A DNA stretch of 64,000 nucleotides, taken from Methylobacter sp. (GTDB lineage: Bacteria; Pseudomonadota; Gammaproteobacteria; Methylococcales; Methylomonadaceae). Position 1 is the first letter of the stretch. Each line of letters starts with the position of its first letter. The DNA is taken from contig JAUYMY010000070.1 in assembly GCA_030699385.1 (NCBI GenBank), forward strand, positions 1-64,000, written 5' to 3'. The notes under the pieces were generated by a model. It searched no databases. It worked only from the letters and a program-made list of their open reading frames with translations, and was not told the origin of the DNA. The position numbers and the translations under genes were made by a program. Positions 54,225 to 61,350 of this stretch are shown here, piece after piece.

Positions 54225-55109
54225 TTAGCGCGGCACGATATTGCCGTTCACATCGGACAGGATTATTTCCACACGCCGGTTCAATTGACGGCTGCCTGCA
54301 TTGTTATTGCCGGCAATAGGAAAGCCCTCGCCATAACCCCGGGTGCCGATACGGTCATTAGCAATGCCGGCTTCCGTCAAAACAGCGCGTACCGCATTAG
54401 CTCGACGCTCGGACAACAACTGATTATTCTCGTCATTGCCGACGCTATCGGTATGCCCCTCGATCAAAACCTTGTAGCTTGGATATTTGTTGAGGAAATC
54501 CGCCAGCTTATAGACATTACGCACGCCGCCGGATTTCAACTGCGCCTTGCCGGTACTAAACAACACGTCACTCAAGGTAATCATCATGCCGCGTTCGGTT
54601 TTCTTGGCATTCAATGCTTTCAATAGCAAATCTTGTTGCGCAATCAGTTCCTGATCGCGTGCCGTATTGGCGTTGGCAACGGCCAATTCGGTCGCCTGCC
54701 AATTAACGTTTTCTTTTAGCAACTCCACCTGATAATTAGCCTCATCGGCTTCAGCCGTTCTGGCATCAAGGCGGACTTTGTCGCGTTTAGCACCCGCCGT
54801 GGTAACGGCTATTTCAGCGGTCTTTTTCTGCGCGGTGACCAAAGCAATTTCAGTTTGCTGACGGGCAATGTAGGCCAAATGATCAATAACGTTTTCGTCT
54901 TCATCCTCGCTTAGCGCGTATTCGGCCTTATTCAGCGAATCACTGGCTCGCTTTAATTCCACCGGCGCCAGATTAGTAACTTCCGGGTTAGTACGCACCT
55001 CGCTGTAACGACTACGCGCGTCTAGCAAGGATTGTGTCGGTACAGCACTACAGCCGGAAACAACCGCTGCAGCGATCAAGCTTAAAGGTAAATAGCGTAT
55101 ATTTTGCAT
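54225..55109 (-). CDS. OmpA-family lipoprotein with DUF4398-like N-terminus
   Basis: The 294 residues start with a lipoprotein signal (IAAAVVSGC). Residues about 25-170 are a long helical, Ala/Glu-rich region of DUF4398 type (LKRASDSLNKAEYALSEDED). The C-terminal OmpA domain (about 178-290) has LSDVLFSTGKAQLKSGG, IEGHTDSVGNDENNQLLSERRANAV and GEGFPIAGNNNAGSRQLNRRVEI, so it should bind peptidoglycan. I start at the ATG at 55109 with GGA 8 nt upstream. It follows the DUF4398 lipoprotein by 18 bp and lies just before the giant RTX gene. Confidence 0.92.
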   Translation of the reverse strand: MQNIRYLPLSLIAAAVVSGCSAVPTQSLLDARSRYSEVRTNPEVTNLAPVELKRASDSLNKAEYALSEDEDENVIDHLAYIARQQTEIALVTAQKKTAEIAVTTAGAKRDKVRLDARTAEADEANYQVELLKENVNWQATELAVANANTARDQELIAQQDLLLKALNAKKTERGMMITLSDVLFSTGKAQLKSGGVRNVYKLADFLNKYPSYKVLIEGHTDSVGNDENNQLLSERRANAVRAVLTEAGIANDRIGTRGYGEGFPIAGNNNAGSRQLNRRVEIILSDVNGNIVPR

Positions 55110-55127
55110 GATGAATTCCATTAATAA

Positions 55128-55517
55128 TTATTGGGCTTTACGGTCGATTTCTTGGCGCAGGACACGAATGCCCTCGCGCAATGAGCCTGCCGCTTTCTGT
55201 GCCTTGGCTGAACGCGCCATCGCAGAGGCCAGCTCAGCGTCGGCTTGTGCTTGTTCCGCCAATTGCCGAGCGCTTAGATAATCTTCCTTGACCATGGCGC
55301 GTTCGGCTGCATCCATCTTGTCCTGGGCTGATTTAAACTGCAGCGGTGCAAACTCGTTGCCTCCGGCGCTGCCGGCGTTGCTGACCGTCAGTTTGGACAT
55401 GGCCATTTGTTCGGTAGGTGCCGGCAGACTTGCGCAGCCGACGGTAATGACTGCTGCCACCGTTATGCCAAGGCCACGGATGAGTTGAATCTGCCTGAGA
55501 CGATATAAATTTTTCAT
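55128..55517 (-). CDS. DUF4398 lipoprotein
   Basis: The 129 residues have a lipoprotein signal with AAVITVGC (Cys at about 28), then a helical DUF4398 domain: FAPLQFKSAQDKMDAAERAMVKEDYLSARQLAEQAQADAELA. This domain is the same type as in the next gene, so the pair probably arose by duplication with one copy joined to an OmpA domain. It is likely outer-membrane anchored and facing the periplasm. Function unknown. Confidence 0.88.
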   Translation of the reverse strand: MKNLYRLRQIQLIRGLGITVAAVITVGCASLPAPTEQMAMSKLTVSNAGSAGGNEFAPLQFKSAQDKMDAAERAMVKEDYLSARQLAEQAQADAELASAMARSAKAQKAAGSLREGIRVLRQEIDRKAQ

Positions 55518-55879
55518 GATATTGAATCCTGTATGAGTGGGCGATAGACTATAGTCGTTGCAATGGAGGTCATTGCGACATAGGTGTTTTTACTTATGCC
55601 AGTTGCTAATAAAATTAAATATAATCCGGTCATTGCGACTGCAACAATGCTCGTCTTAACTCGAGCCGAAACCGGATAATCTATTGAAAAAACAGTTGTT
55701 AGAATGATTGCTGTCAATTAGACGCTTTCTTGCAAAACATCACCGTGCGTTAGCGAACATAAAGTGCTGGCTAAATTGCACTACCGTGTTATAAGTTCAC
55801 TCGCAACACGCCTTTACCGTCTCGATCCGCGTTGTTAAGTTTTTTTACCTGACCGTCTGCCCACTTTCGAGACACTCAA
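55518..55879. other. Divergent intergenic region between DUF4398 and Crp-like genes
   Basis: About 360 bp that should carry both promoters. A small inverted repeat AGTGC/GCACT lies near 55761-55783. The only ORF (55514-55717, minus) overlaps the DUF4398 start and looks accidental. Confidence 0.45.
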
Positions 55880-56623
55880 ATGGCCGCCATTATCTCTACT
55901 CCACTCAATCCCAAACAAAACCATTTGCTTGCAGCGCTGCCAGCGGAAGACTTAGCGCGCCTATTGCCCGATTTGGAACTGATCTCGATGCGGCTCGGCG
56001 ATGTGCTCTACGAATCCGGCTGTCAATTGTCTTACGTCTATTTCCCAACCACCGCCATCGTCTCCATGCACCATGTCATGGAAAATGGCGCTTCCGCCGA
56101 AATCGCCGGCATCGGCAATGAGGGCCTACTCGGTATTTCGCTGTTCATGGGCGGCAATAACACGCCCAGCCTGGCCACCGTGCAAACGGCAGGACAAGGT
56201 TACCGACTGAAAGGGGCGTTAATGATGGTGGAATTTAACCGCGCCGGGCCGATGATGCGCTTGCTGCTGCGTTACACCCAGGCGTTAATGACACAAATGT
56301 CGCAAACGGCGGTCTGCAACCGGCATCATTCGTTGGAACAGCAACTGTGCCGCTGGCTGTTGTTGACTCTCGACCGCTTGCCCTCGAATGAACTGATCAT
56401 GACGCAAGAACTGATTGCCGGCATGATAGGCGTGCGCCGCGAAGGCATCACCGAAGCCGCCGGCAACTTGCAGCGCGCCGGTTTGATTAGCTATCGCCGC
56501 GGTCATATCACGGTACTTGATAGGACAGGATTAGAACACCGGACTTGCGAATGCTACGGCGTGGTTAAAAAAGAATTTCAGCGTTTACTCTGCACCGCAG
56601 AGATAACGCCGGCGCGCCATTAG
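55880..56623 (+). CDS. Crp/Fnr-family transcription regulator
   Basis: The 247 residues have an N-terminal cyclic-nucleotide-binding-like barrel (about 20-145; LGDVLYESGCQLSYVYFPTTAIVSM, GNEGLLGISLFMGG) and a C-terminal winged helix (about 165-230; LIMTQELIAGMIGVRREGITEAAGNLQRAGLISYRRG). The consensus residues for cAMP are not obvious, and no Fnr-type N-terminal cysteine cluster is present, so the signal is unknown. Possible targets are the divergent lipoprotein genes or the KaiC-type genes downstream, but this is context only. Confidence 0.92.
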   Translation: MAAIISTPLNPKQNHLLAALPAEDLARLLPDLELISMRLGDVLYESGCQLSYVYFPTTAIVSMHHVMENGASAEIAGIGNEGLLGISLFMGGNNTPSLATVQTAGQGYRLKGALMMVEFNRAGPMMRLLLRYTQALMTQMSQTAVCNRHHSLEQQLCRWLLLTLDRLPSNELIMTQELIAGMIGVRREGITEAAGNLQRAGLISYRRGHITVLDRTGLEHRTCECYGVVKKEFQRLLCTAEITPARH

Positions 56624-56877
56624 CAGAATAAACCCGCCATAAGTCCCACCAAGCCTGCCCTGAACATCACGCCAATCGAAAATTTCAGCTTTTTGCCAGC
56701 ACATTGATTAACAACGCATTATTTTGAATAAACACCCCGTCAATCAATGAAATCCGAGCACCGAGTAAAACTATATGCAGCGTATCGCTAACAAAAGGCT
56801 CTATACTGATGACCAATTGAAACAGCAGCAGTATTCCCACCCCCGTCGTTATACCCCGACCTCATTGATATTTTTTT

Positions 56878-57297
56878 ATGGCAACCAGTAGCTTACTGCG
56901 ACACCAGATCATTAAAAACCTCACGGCACAGCACAGTGAAAACGTTGCCGATGCTGCGCTTAACTTATGGACACAAATGGCGACCCAAATCATTTCGATT
57001 ATCGGCGAAAGCGGTTTCGATTCGCTTTACGCACGCAGTGCTTTCCTGACCCAGTCAACATTTCCCTGGTTCGCGACCGCTTCACCGTCATCATCAACTC
57101 AACGCTTTGCGTCCTTAAAAACCAGTTTTGAACAACAAACGCCCGCGCAAGCCAGCGAAGCCAACCATCTACTGCTCATGACTTTTACCGACATTCTGGC
57201 CTCGTTAATTGGTGAGCCGCTAACGACCCGTATTTTACGCTCGGCCTGGGGCGTTGACGCTTCGGACAAGTCCGGCAAGGAGTTCAAAATTGACTGA
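56878..57297 (+). CDS. Unknown 139-residue protein preceding the KaiC-like gene
   Basis: I do not recognise this protein. It is probably all-helical, with three stretches: ADAALNLWTQMATQIISIIGESGFDSLYARSAFL, SLKTSFEQQTPAQASEANHLLLMTFTDILASLIGEPLTTRIL and an acidic C-terminus. There is no signal peptide or membrane helix. It overlaps the KaiC-like gene by 8 bp, so the two are co-translated, and it probably works with the same signalling module, perhaps as partner or regulator of the ATPase. Confidence 0.82.
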   Translation: MATSSLLRHQIIKNLTAQHSENVADAALNLWTQMATQIISIIGESGFDSLYARSAFLTQSTFPWFATASPSSSTQRFASLKTSFEQQTPAQASEANHLLLMTFTDILASLIGEPLTTRILRSAWGVDASDKSGKEFKID

Positions 57298-58780
57298 AAA
57301 AGTAACTATACGTCGCCTGAAAACGGGCGTACCGGGTTTGGACAACTTGCTCGGCGGCGGCTTGCCGGAATTCTCGTTTAACCTGATTGCCGGCACACCG
57401 GGCAGCGGTAAAACCACGCTCGCGCACCAGATTATGTTCTCGCTGGCAACCCCCGATAACCGGGCGCTGTTTTTCACTGTGCTGGGCGAACCGGCGTTGA
57501 AAATGCTCCGTTATCAACAGCAGTTTCCGTTTTTCGACATTGATAAAGTCAACGATTCTATCCGCTTCGTCAATTTGTCTGCCGACCTGCTCGAAGGCGA
57601 TTTTGACCGCGCCTTGTCGCGTATTACCGAAGAAGTCAAAGCCTATACGCCCAGCCTGGTTTTTGTCGATTCCTTCCGTTCCGTGGTGCAGTCCGCGCAA
57701 CAGAAAGAACAAGGCGCGTCACAGCTACAGCAGTTTGTGCAACAACTGGGCATGCAAATGACCAGCTGGCAGGCAACCACCTTTTTAATCGGTGAATATT
57801 TGCTGCCGGAAGCCGAATCCAGTCCGGTGTTTACCGTGGCGGACGGCATTTTATGGCTATCGCAGAATCTGCACCGCAATTCCATGATGCGCAAAATGCA
57901 AGTCGTGAAAATGCGCGGTCAGGCGCAAGCCTCCGGCTTGCATACCTTCCGCATCAATGATGAGGGTATTCGGGTGTTCCCGCGTGCGATTATCAAACAA
58001 GGCGCGGCGGCCGAGACTTTCAAAGCGGCCACGGGCGTCGAACGCGTGGCTATGGGCATCGCCGGTCTCGACGACATGCTCGGCGGCGGCTTGCCGGTGG
58101 GTTATTCGTTGCTGGTGGTCGGCCCCTCCGGTTCCGGCAAAACCATTTTGGCGACCGAATTTCTTGCCGAAGGTGTTCGTCGGGGCGAACCCGGCGTGAT
58201 TGCGGCCTTTGAAAAAAGCCCCAGTCAATTAATAGGCAATAAAAGATTGTATCCTCTGGTTCAGTCCGGACAAATCGGCGTGATTGATACCCGCTCGCTG
58301 GATTTGTCGATTGACGAAACCTTGCATGATTTAATCGAAATGATTAATAAGATGCAGGCAAAGCGCGTGGTGATTGATTCACTGTCTGGATTTGAGCTGG
58401 CGCTGGCGCCCGAATTTAGCGAAGATTTTCGCGGCTCGCTGTACCGCATGGTTGCCGAGCTGACCGACATGGGCGTGACCATTCTCATGACCTCGGAACT
58501 GGAAGATCGCTACACCGACTTGCGTTTTAGCCCGTTTGGCAGCGCTTTTCTCGCTGACGCCATTATCGTGCAACGCTACATCGAAATCGCCGGTCAATTG
58601 AAACGCGCCTTCTCTGTCATTAAAGTGCGAGGCAGTGAACACGACAAAGACATTCGCTTATTTGACATTACCGAAGACGGCATCATCATTGGCGAAACCT
58701 TGTCAGATTACGCCGGCATCATGACCGGCTGCCCAACGATAAAACCGGTGATGAAAGGTGGCGGCTATGAACAATCCTGA
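57290..58780 (+). CDS. KaiC-like double RecA-domain ATPase
   Basis: The 496 residues have two KaiC/RecA domains. The first Walker A is GTPGSGKTT at 35-43; the second is GPSGSGKTI at about 278-286, after LGGGLPVGYSLLVV. The start is TTG at 57290 with AAGGAG 7 nt upstream, inside the previous stop. Compared with cyanobacterial KaiC from memory, the catalytic double Glu is lost in the first domain (VLGEP) and half kept in the second (FEKSP), and the Ser/Thr phosphorylation pair before the YIEI strand reads AF (SAFLADAIIVQRYIEI). So it is unlikely to run a Kai-type phosphorylation cycle. No kaiA or kaiB is nearby; it is coupled to a histidine kinase. Confidence 0.92.
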   Translation: MTEKVTIRRLKTGVPGLDNLLGGGLPEFSFNLIAGTPGSGKTTLAHQIMFSLATPDNRALFFTVLGEPALKMLRYQQQFPFFDIDKVNDSIRFVNLSADLLEGDFDRALSRITEEVKAYTPSLVFVDSFRSVVQSAQQKEQGASQLQQFVQQLGMQMTSWQATTFLIGEYLLPEAESSPVFTVADGILWLSQNLHRNSMMRKMQVVKMRGQAQASGLHTFRINDEGIRVFPRAIIKQGAAAETFKAATGVERVAMGIAGLDDMLGGGLPVGYSLLVVGPSGSGKTILATEFLAEGVRRGEPGVIAAFEKSPSQLIGNKRLYPLVQSGQIGVIDTRSLDLSIDETLHDLIEMINKMQAKRVVIDSLSGFELALAPEFSEDFRGSLYRMVAELTDMGVTILMTSELEDRYTDLRFSPFGSAFLADAIIVQRYIEIAGQLKRAFSVIKVRGSEHDKDIRLFDITEDGIIIGETLSDYAGIMTGCPTIKPVMKGGGYEQS

Positions 58781-60365
58781 ACTTAACGGCACGGCCGATA
58801 ACAATGCCCCAGGTCAACCGGACATGTCCATCTGGGATCACGCAAAGTTACGGGAAATTTTTGAAAAAAACATCAAGCGCCGCGAATGGGCGGTCATCGA
58901 CGATGAAGCAGCGGTTTTAATCCGCGAGAATTTGGTCACGGCACGCGAAAAAGCGGCGTATTTACGTGGCACCGCAGCCGATTTACGCGAAGACGCGATG
59001 GATCTGCGCGAAGGCGATGCCACGTTCCGCGAGCAGGAAAAACACACGGCAGAAACGCTACAGATAGCCTCCGACAATCACATCGTTATTTTGCAGCAGG
59101 CTAATGCCCATCTGGTCATGGCCATCCTTGAAGCACAAGAACTGGCCGAACAAGTGCAAATGGCTAAGGCTCAATTACAAAAGGCCAAAGTGGTGGCGGA
59201 AAAAGCCAATCTTGCCAAGTCCGATTTCCTGTCCAGCATGAGCCATGAACTGCGCACCCCGCTCAATGCCATTCTTGGCTTTGCCCAATTATTGGAAATG
59301 GGCTCACCCACACCGATCCAGCTGGCAAGGTTGCACCAGATTACCAAAGCGGGCTGGTATCTGCTCGATTTGATTAATGAAATCCTTGATCTCGCCGTCA
59401 TTGAGTCCGGCAAGCTGTCGCTGTCTCAGGAACCGGTATCGCTGATTGAGGTGATGCACGAATGCAAAGCCATGATAGAACCACAGGCACAACAACGCAG
59501 CATAGTGTTGAACTTTATCGCCTTCGACAACAGCTGGTTTGCCAATGCCGACCGCACGCGGGTCAAGCAAGTGTTGATCAACCTGCTGTCCAATGCGATC
59601 AAATACAACTGTGAACTGGGCACAGTCGAAGTCAAATGCAGCGCAACGCCAGAACGCATACGCATCACTATCAAGGACAATGGCGCCGGATTATCGCCTA
59701 CAAAAATGGCTCAGCTGTTCCAGCCGTTCAATCGCCTGGGCCAGGAAACCGGTGTTGAGGAAGGAACCGGCATCGGCTTGGTAGTCACTAAACAACTGGT
59801 GGAGCTGATGGGTGGCAGCATCGGCGTGGAAAGTGAGGTCGATGTCGGCAGCGAATTCTGGATTGAGCTGCTCCGCGACCACTATACGCAGCAAGCCGGT
59901 GAACAGGTCATACCCGCAGAACTGAAGCCGCTGGCGCACCATGATAAGGAACTGCGCATCTTGCTCTATGTCGAGGACAATCCGGCTAACTTGATGCTGG
60001 TCGAGCAAATCATCGAAGAACATCCGCAGTTGCGTATGCTCAGCGCACGCGATGGTAACCATGGCGTAGCGCTAGCGCGTGAGCATCTGCCCGATATCAT
60101 CTTAATGGACATCAACCTGCCCGGCATTAGCGGCATACAAGCACTGAAAATCTTACGCAAAGATCCGATAACTGCGCATATTCCTATCATTGCGCTCAGC
60201 GCCAATGCCATACCCCGCGATATTGAAAAAGGTCTGCAAGCCGGATTTTTCCGCTACCTGACCAAACCCATCAAAATTAATGAACTCATGATTGCCTTGA
60301 CCGACACCCTAAAATTTTCTAAAACAGAACGGCCCCATAACGATGAAAGCGAGCAAATACAATGA
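58767..60365 (+). CDS. Hybrid histidine kinase with C-terminal receiver domain
   Basis: From the ATG at 58767 the product has 532 residues and no membrane helix, so it is cytoplasmic. The N-terminal 150 residues form a charged coiled coil with a repeated L-R-E-D/G pattern (LRGTAADLREDAMDLREG). The HisKA domain has the phospho-acceptor His160 in SSMSHELRTPLNAI; the HATPase domain has QVLINLLSNAIKYN and GTGIGLVV. A receiver domain (about 396-515) carries Asp448 in IILMDINLPG. It overlaps the KaiC-like gene by 14 bp; AGGTGG before this ATG favours it over the GTG three codons upstream. The missing sensor domain suggests that the KaiC-like protein supplies the input. Confidence 0.94.
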   Translation: MNNPELNGTADNNAPGQPDMSIWDHAKLREIFEKNIKRREWAVIDDEAAVLIRENLVTAREKAAYLRGTAADLREDAMDLREGDATFREQEKHTAETLQIASDNHIVILQQANAHLVMAILEAQELAEQVQMAKAQLQKAKVVAEKANLAKSDFLSSMSHELRTPLNAILGFAQLLEMGSPTPIQLARLHQITKAGWYLLDLINEILDLAVIESGKLSLSQEPVSLIEVMHECKAMIEPQAQQRSIVLNFIAFDNSWFANADRTRVKQVLINLLSNAIKYNCELGTVEVKCSATPERIRITIKDNGAGLSPTKMAQLFQPFNRLGQETGVEEGTGIGLVVTKQLVELMGGSIGVESEVDVGSEFWIELLRDHYTQQAGEQVIPAELKPLAHHDKELRILLYVEDNPANLMLVEQIIEEHPQLRMLSARDGNHGVALAREHLPDIILMDINLPGISGIQALKILRKDPITAHIPIIALSANAIPRDIEKGLQAGFFRYLTKPIKINELMIALTDTLKFSKTERPHNDESEQIQ

Positions 60366-61213
60366 TTAGCGAGCAAGAAATCCTCAACGCCAGCATCCTG
60401 ATTGTTGATGATCAGCAAACCAACGTGCTGTTACTGGAAGAAATACTGACCGATGCCGGCTACACCCGCATCACCTCAACCAAAGACCCCTACGCGGTTT
60501 GCAGACTGCATCGTGAAACCCCTTTCGACCTGATTTTGCTCGACCTGCAAATGCCCGGCATGGATGGCTTTGAAGTCATGGAAGCGCTTAAAGACATCGA
60601 AACCGACAGCTACCTGCCGGTGCTGGTCATCACCGCACAACCGGGTCACAAATTGCGCGCACTGGCCGCCGGTGCAAAAGACTTTATCAGCAAACCGTTT
60701 GATTTAATCGAAGTGCAAACGCGGATTCATAACATGCTGGAAGTGCGGCTGCTGTACAAAAAGCTCGAACAGCACAACCAAATCCTCGAACAAACCGTAT
60801 TAATACGCACCGCCGAATTGCGTGAAAGCGAAGCGCGCTTTCGCCGCCTGACCGAGTTGTCATCCGATTGGTATTGGGAGCAGGATGAAAACGGCCATTT
60901 CACCAAAATTTTCGGCCCGGTGCTGGAAATGCTGGGCATACGGGTTGACGACGCCTTGGGCAAAATCAGGGATGACGAAGGCGCCCGTTGGGATGAAGCT
61001 GAACGGAAAATACTGGAAGCGAACCTGGCATCCAGACGCCCCTTCCTGGATTTTGTCTACCGCCGGACTAATCCCGATAATTCACATCAATACTTAATGG
61101 TCAGCGGCGAGCCGATGTTCGACCCTTCCGGCCGCTTTACCGGCTACCGTGGTATCGGCAAAGACGTAACCGATACGGTATGCGCCGGCGATGAAGCGAC
61201 TAGCAACGCGTAA
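60362..61213 (+). CDS. Response regulator with PAS domain (REC-PAS)
   Basis: The 283 residues contain a receiver domain (about 10-125; ILIVDDQQTNV, phospho-acceptor Asp61 in LILLDLQMPGMDGF, ISKPF) joined by a coiled coil (LLYKKLEQHNQILEQTVLIRTAEL) to a PAS domain with PAC tail (about 155-275; RFRRLTELSSDWYWEQDENG, GYRGIGKDVTD). No DNA-binding or enzymatic output is present, so it probably acts through protein contacts, as an adaptor for another kinase or cyclase. The ATG overlaps the kinase stop by 4 bp, completing a four-gene coupled operon. Confidence 0.93.
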   Translation: MISEQEILNASILIVDDQQTNVLLLEEILTDAGYTRITSTKDPYAVCRLHRETPFDLILLDLQMPGMDGFEVMEALKDIETDSYLPVLVITAQPGHKLRALAAGAKDFISKPFDLIEVQTRIHNMLEVRLLYKKLEQHNQILEQTVLIRTAELRESEARFRRLTELSSDWYWEQDENGHFTKIFGPVLEMLGIRVDDALGKIRDDEGARWDEAERKILEANLASRRPFLDFVYRRTNPDNSHQYLMVSGEPMFDPSGRFTGYRGIGKDVTDTVCAGDEATSNA

Positions 61214-61221
61214 ACAAATAC

Positions 61222-61297
61222 CTGGGAACGCCGAGCCCCAGCTCGGCAATATCGATCATTGAGAGTAACTCGCCAAGCTGGGGCTTGGCGTTCCCAG
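61222..61297. repeat. REP-like inverted repeat (family C)
   Basis: Arms 61222-61247 (CTGGGAACGCCGAGCCCCAG...) and 61272-61297 differ at two positions and enclose 24 nt. It lies between convergent genes and may act as a bidirectional end of transcription. A single arm is at 42361-42384. Confidence 0.88.
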
Positions 61298-61350
61298 CCA
61301 CTCGCTTAAAACTGTCCCGAGTTAAGTGAGTGGCCTTCATGGCTAAAAAA

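Noticed and set aside
55514-55717. 67-residue hydrophobic ORF on the minus strand upstream of the DUF4398 lipoprotein gene
   Set aside because: It lies in the promoter region, has no ribosome site or recognisable domain, and its amino-acid make-up looks random for AT-rich DNA.
57290-58780. A Kai circadian clock
   Set aside because: No kaiA or kaiB is nearby and the phosphorylation pair and most catalytic glutamates appear missing by hand comparison.
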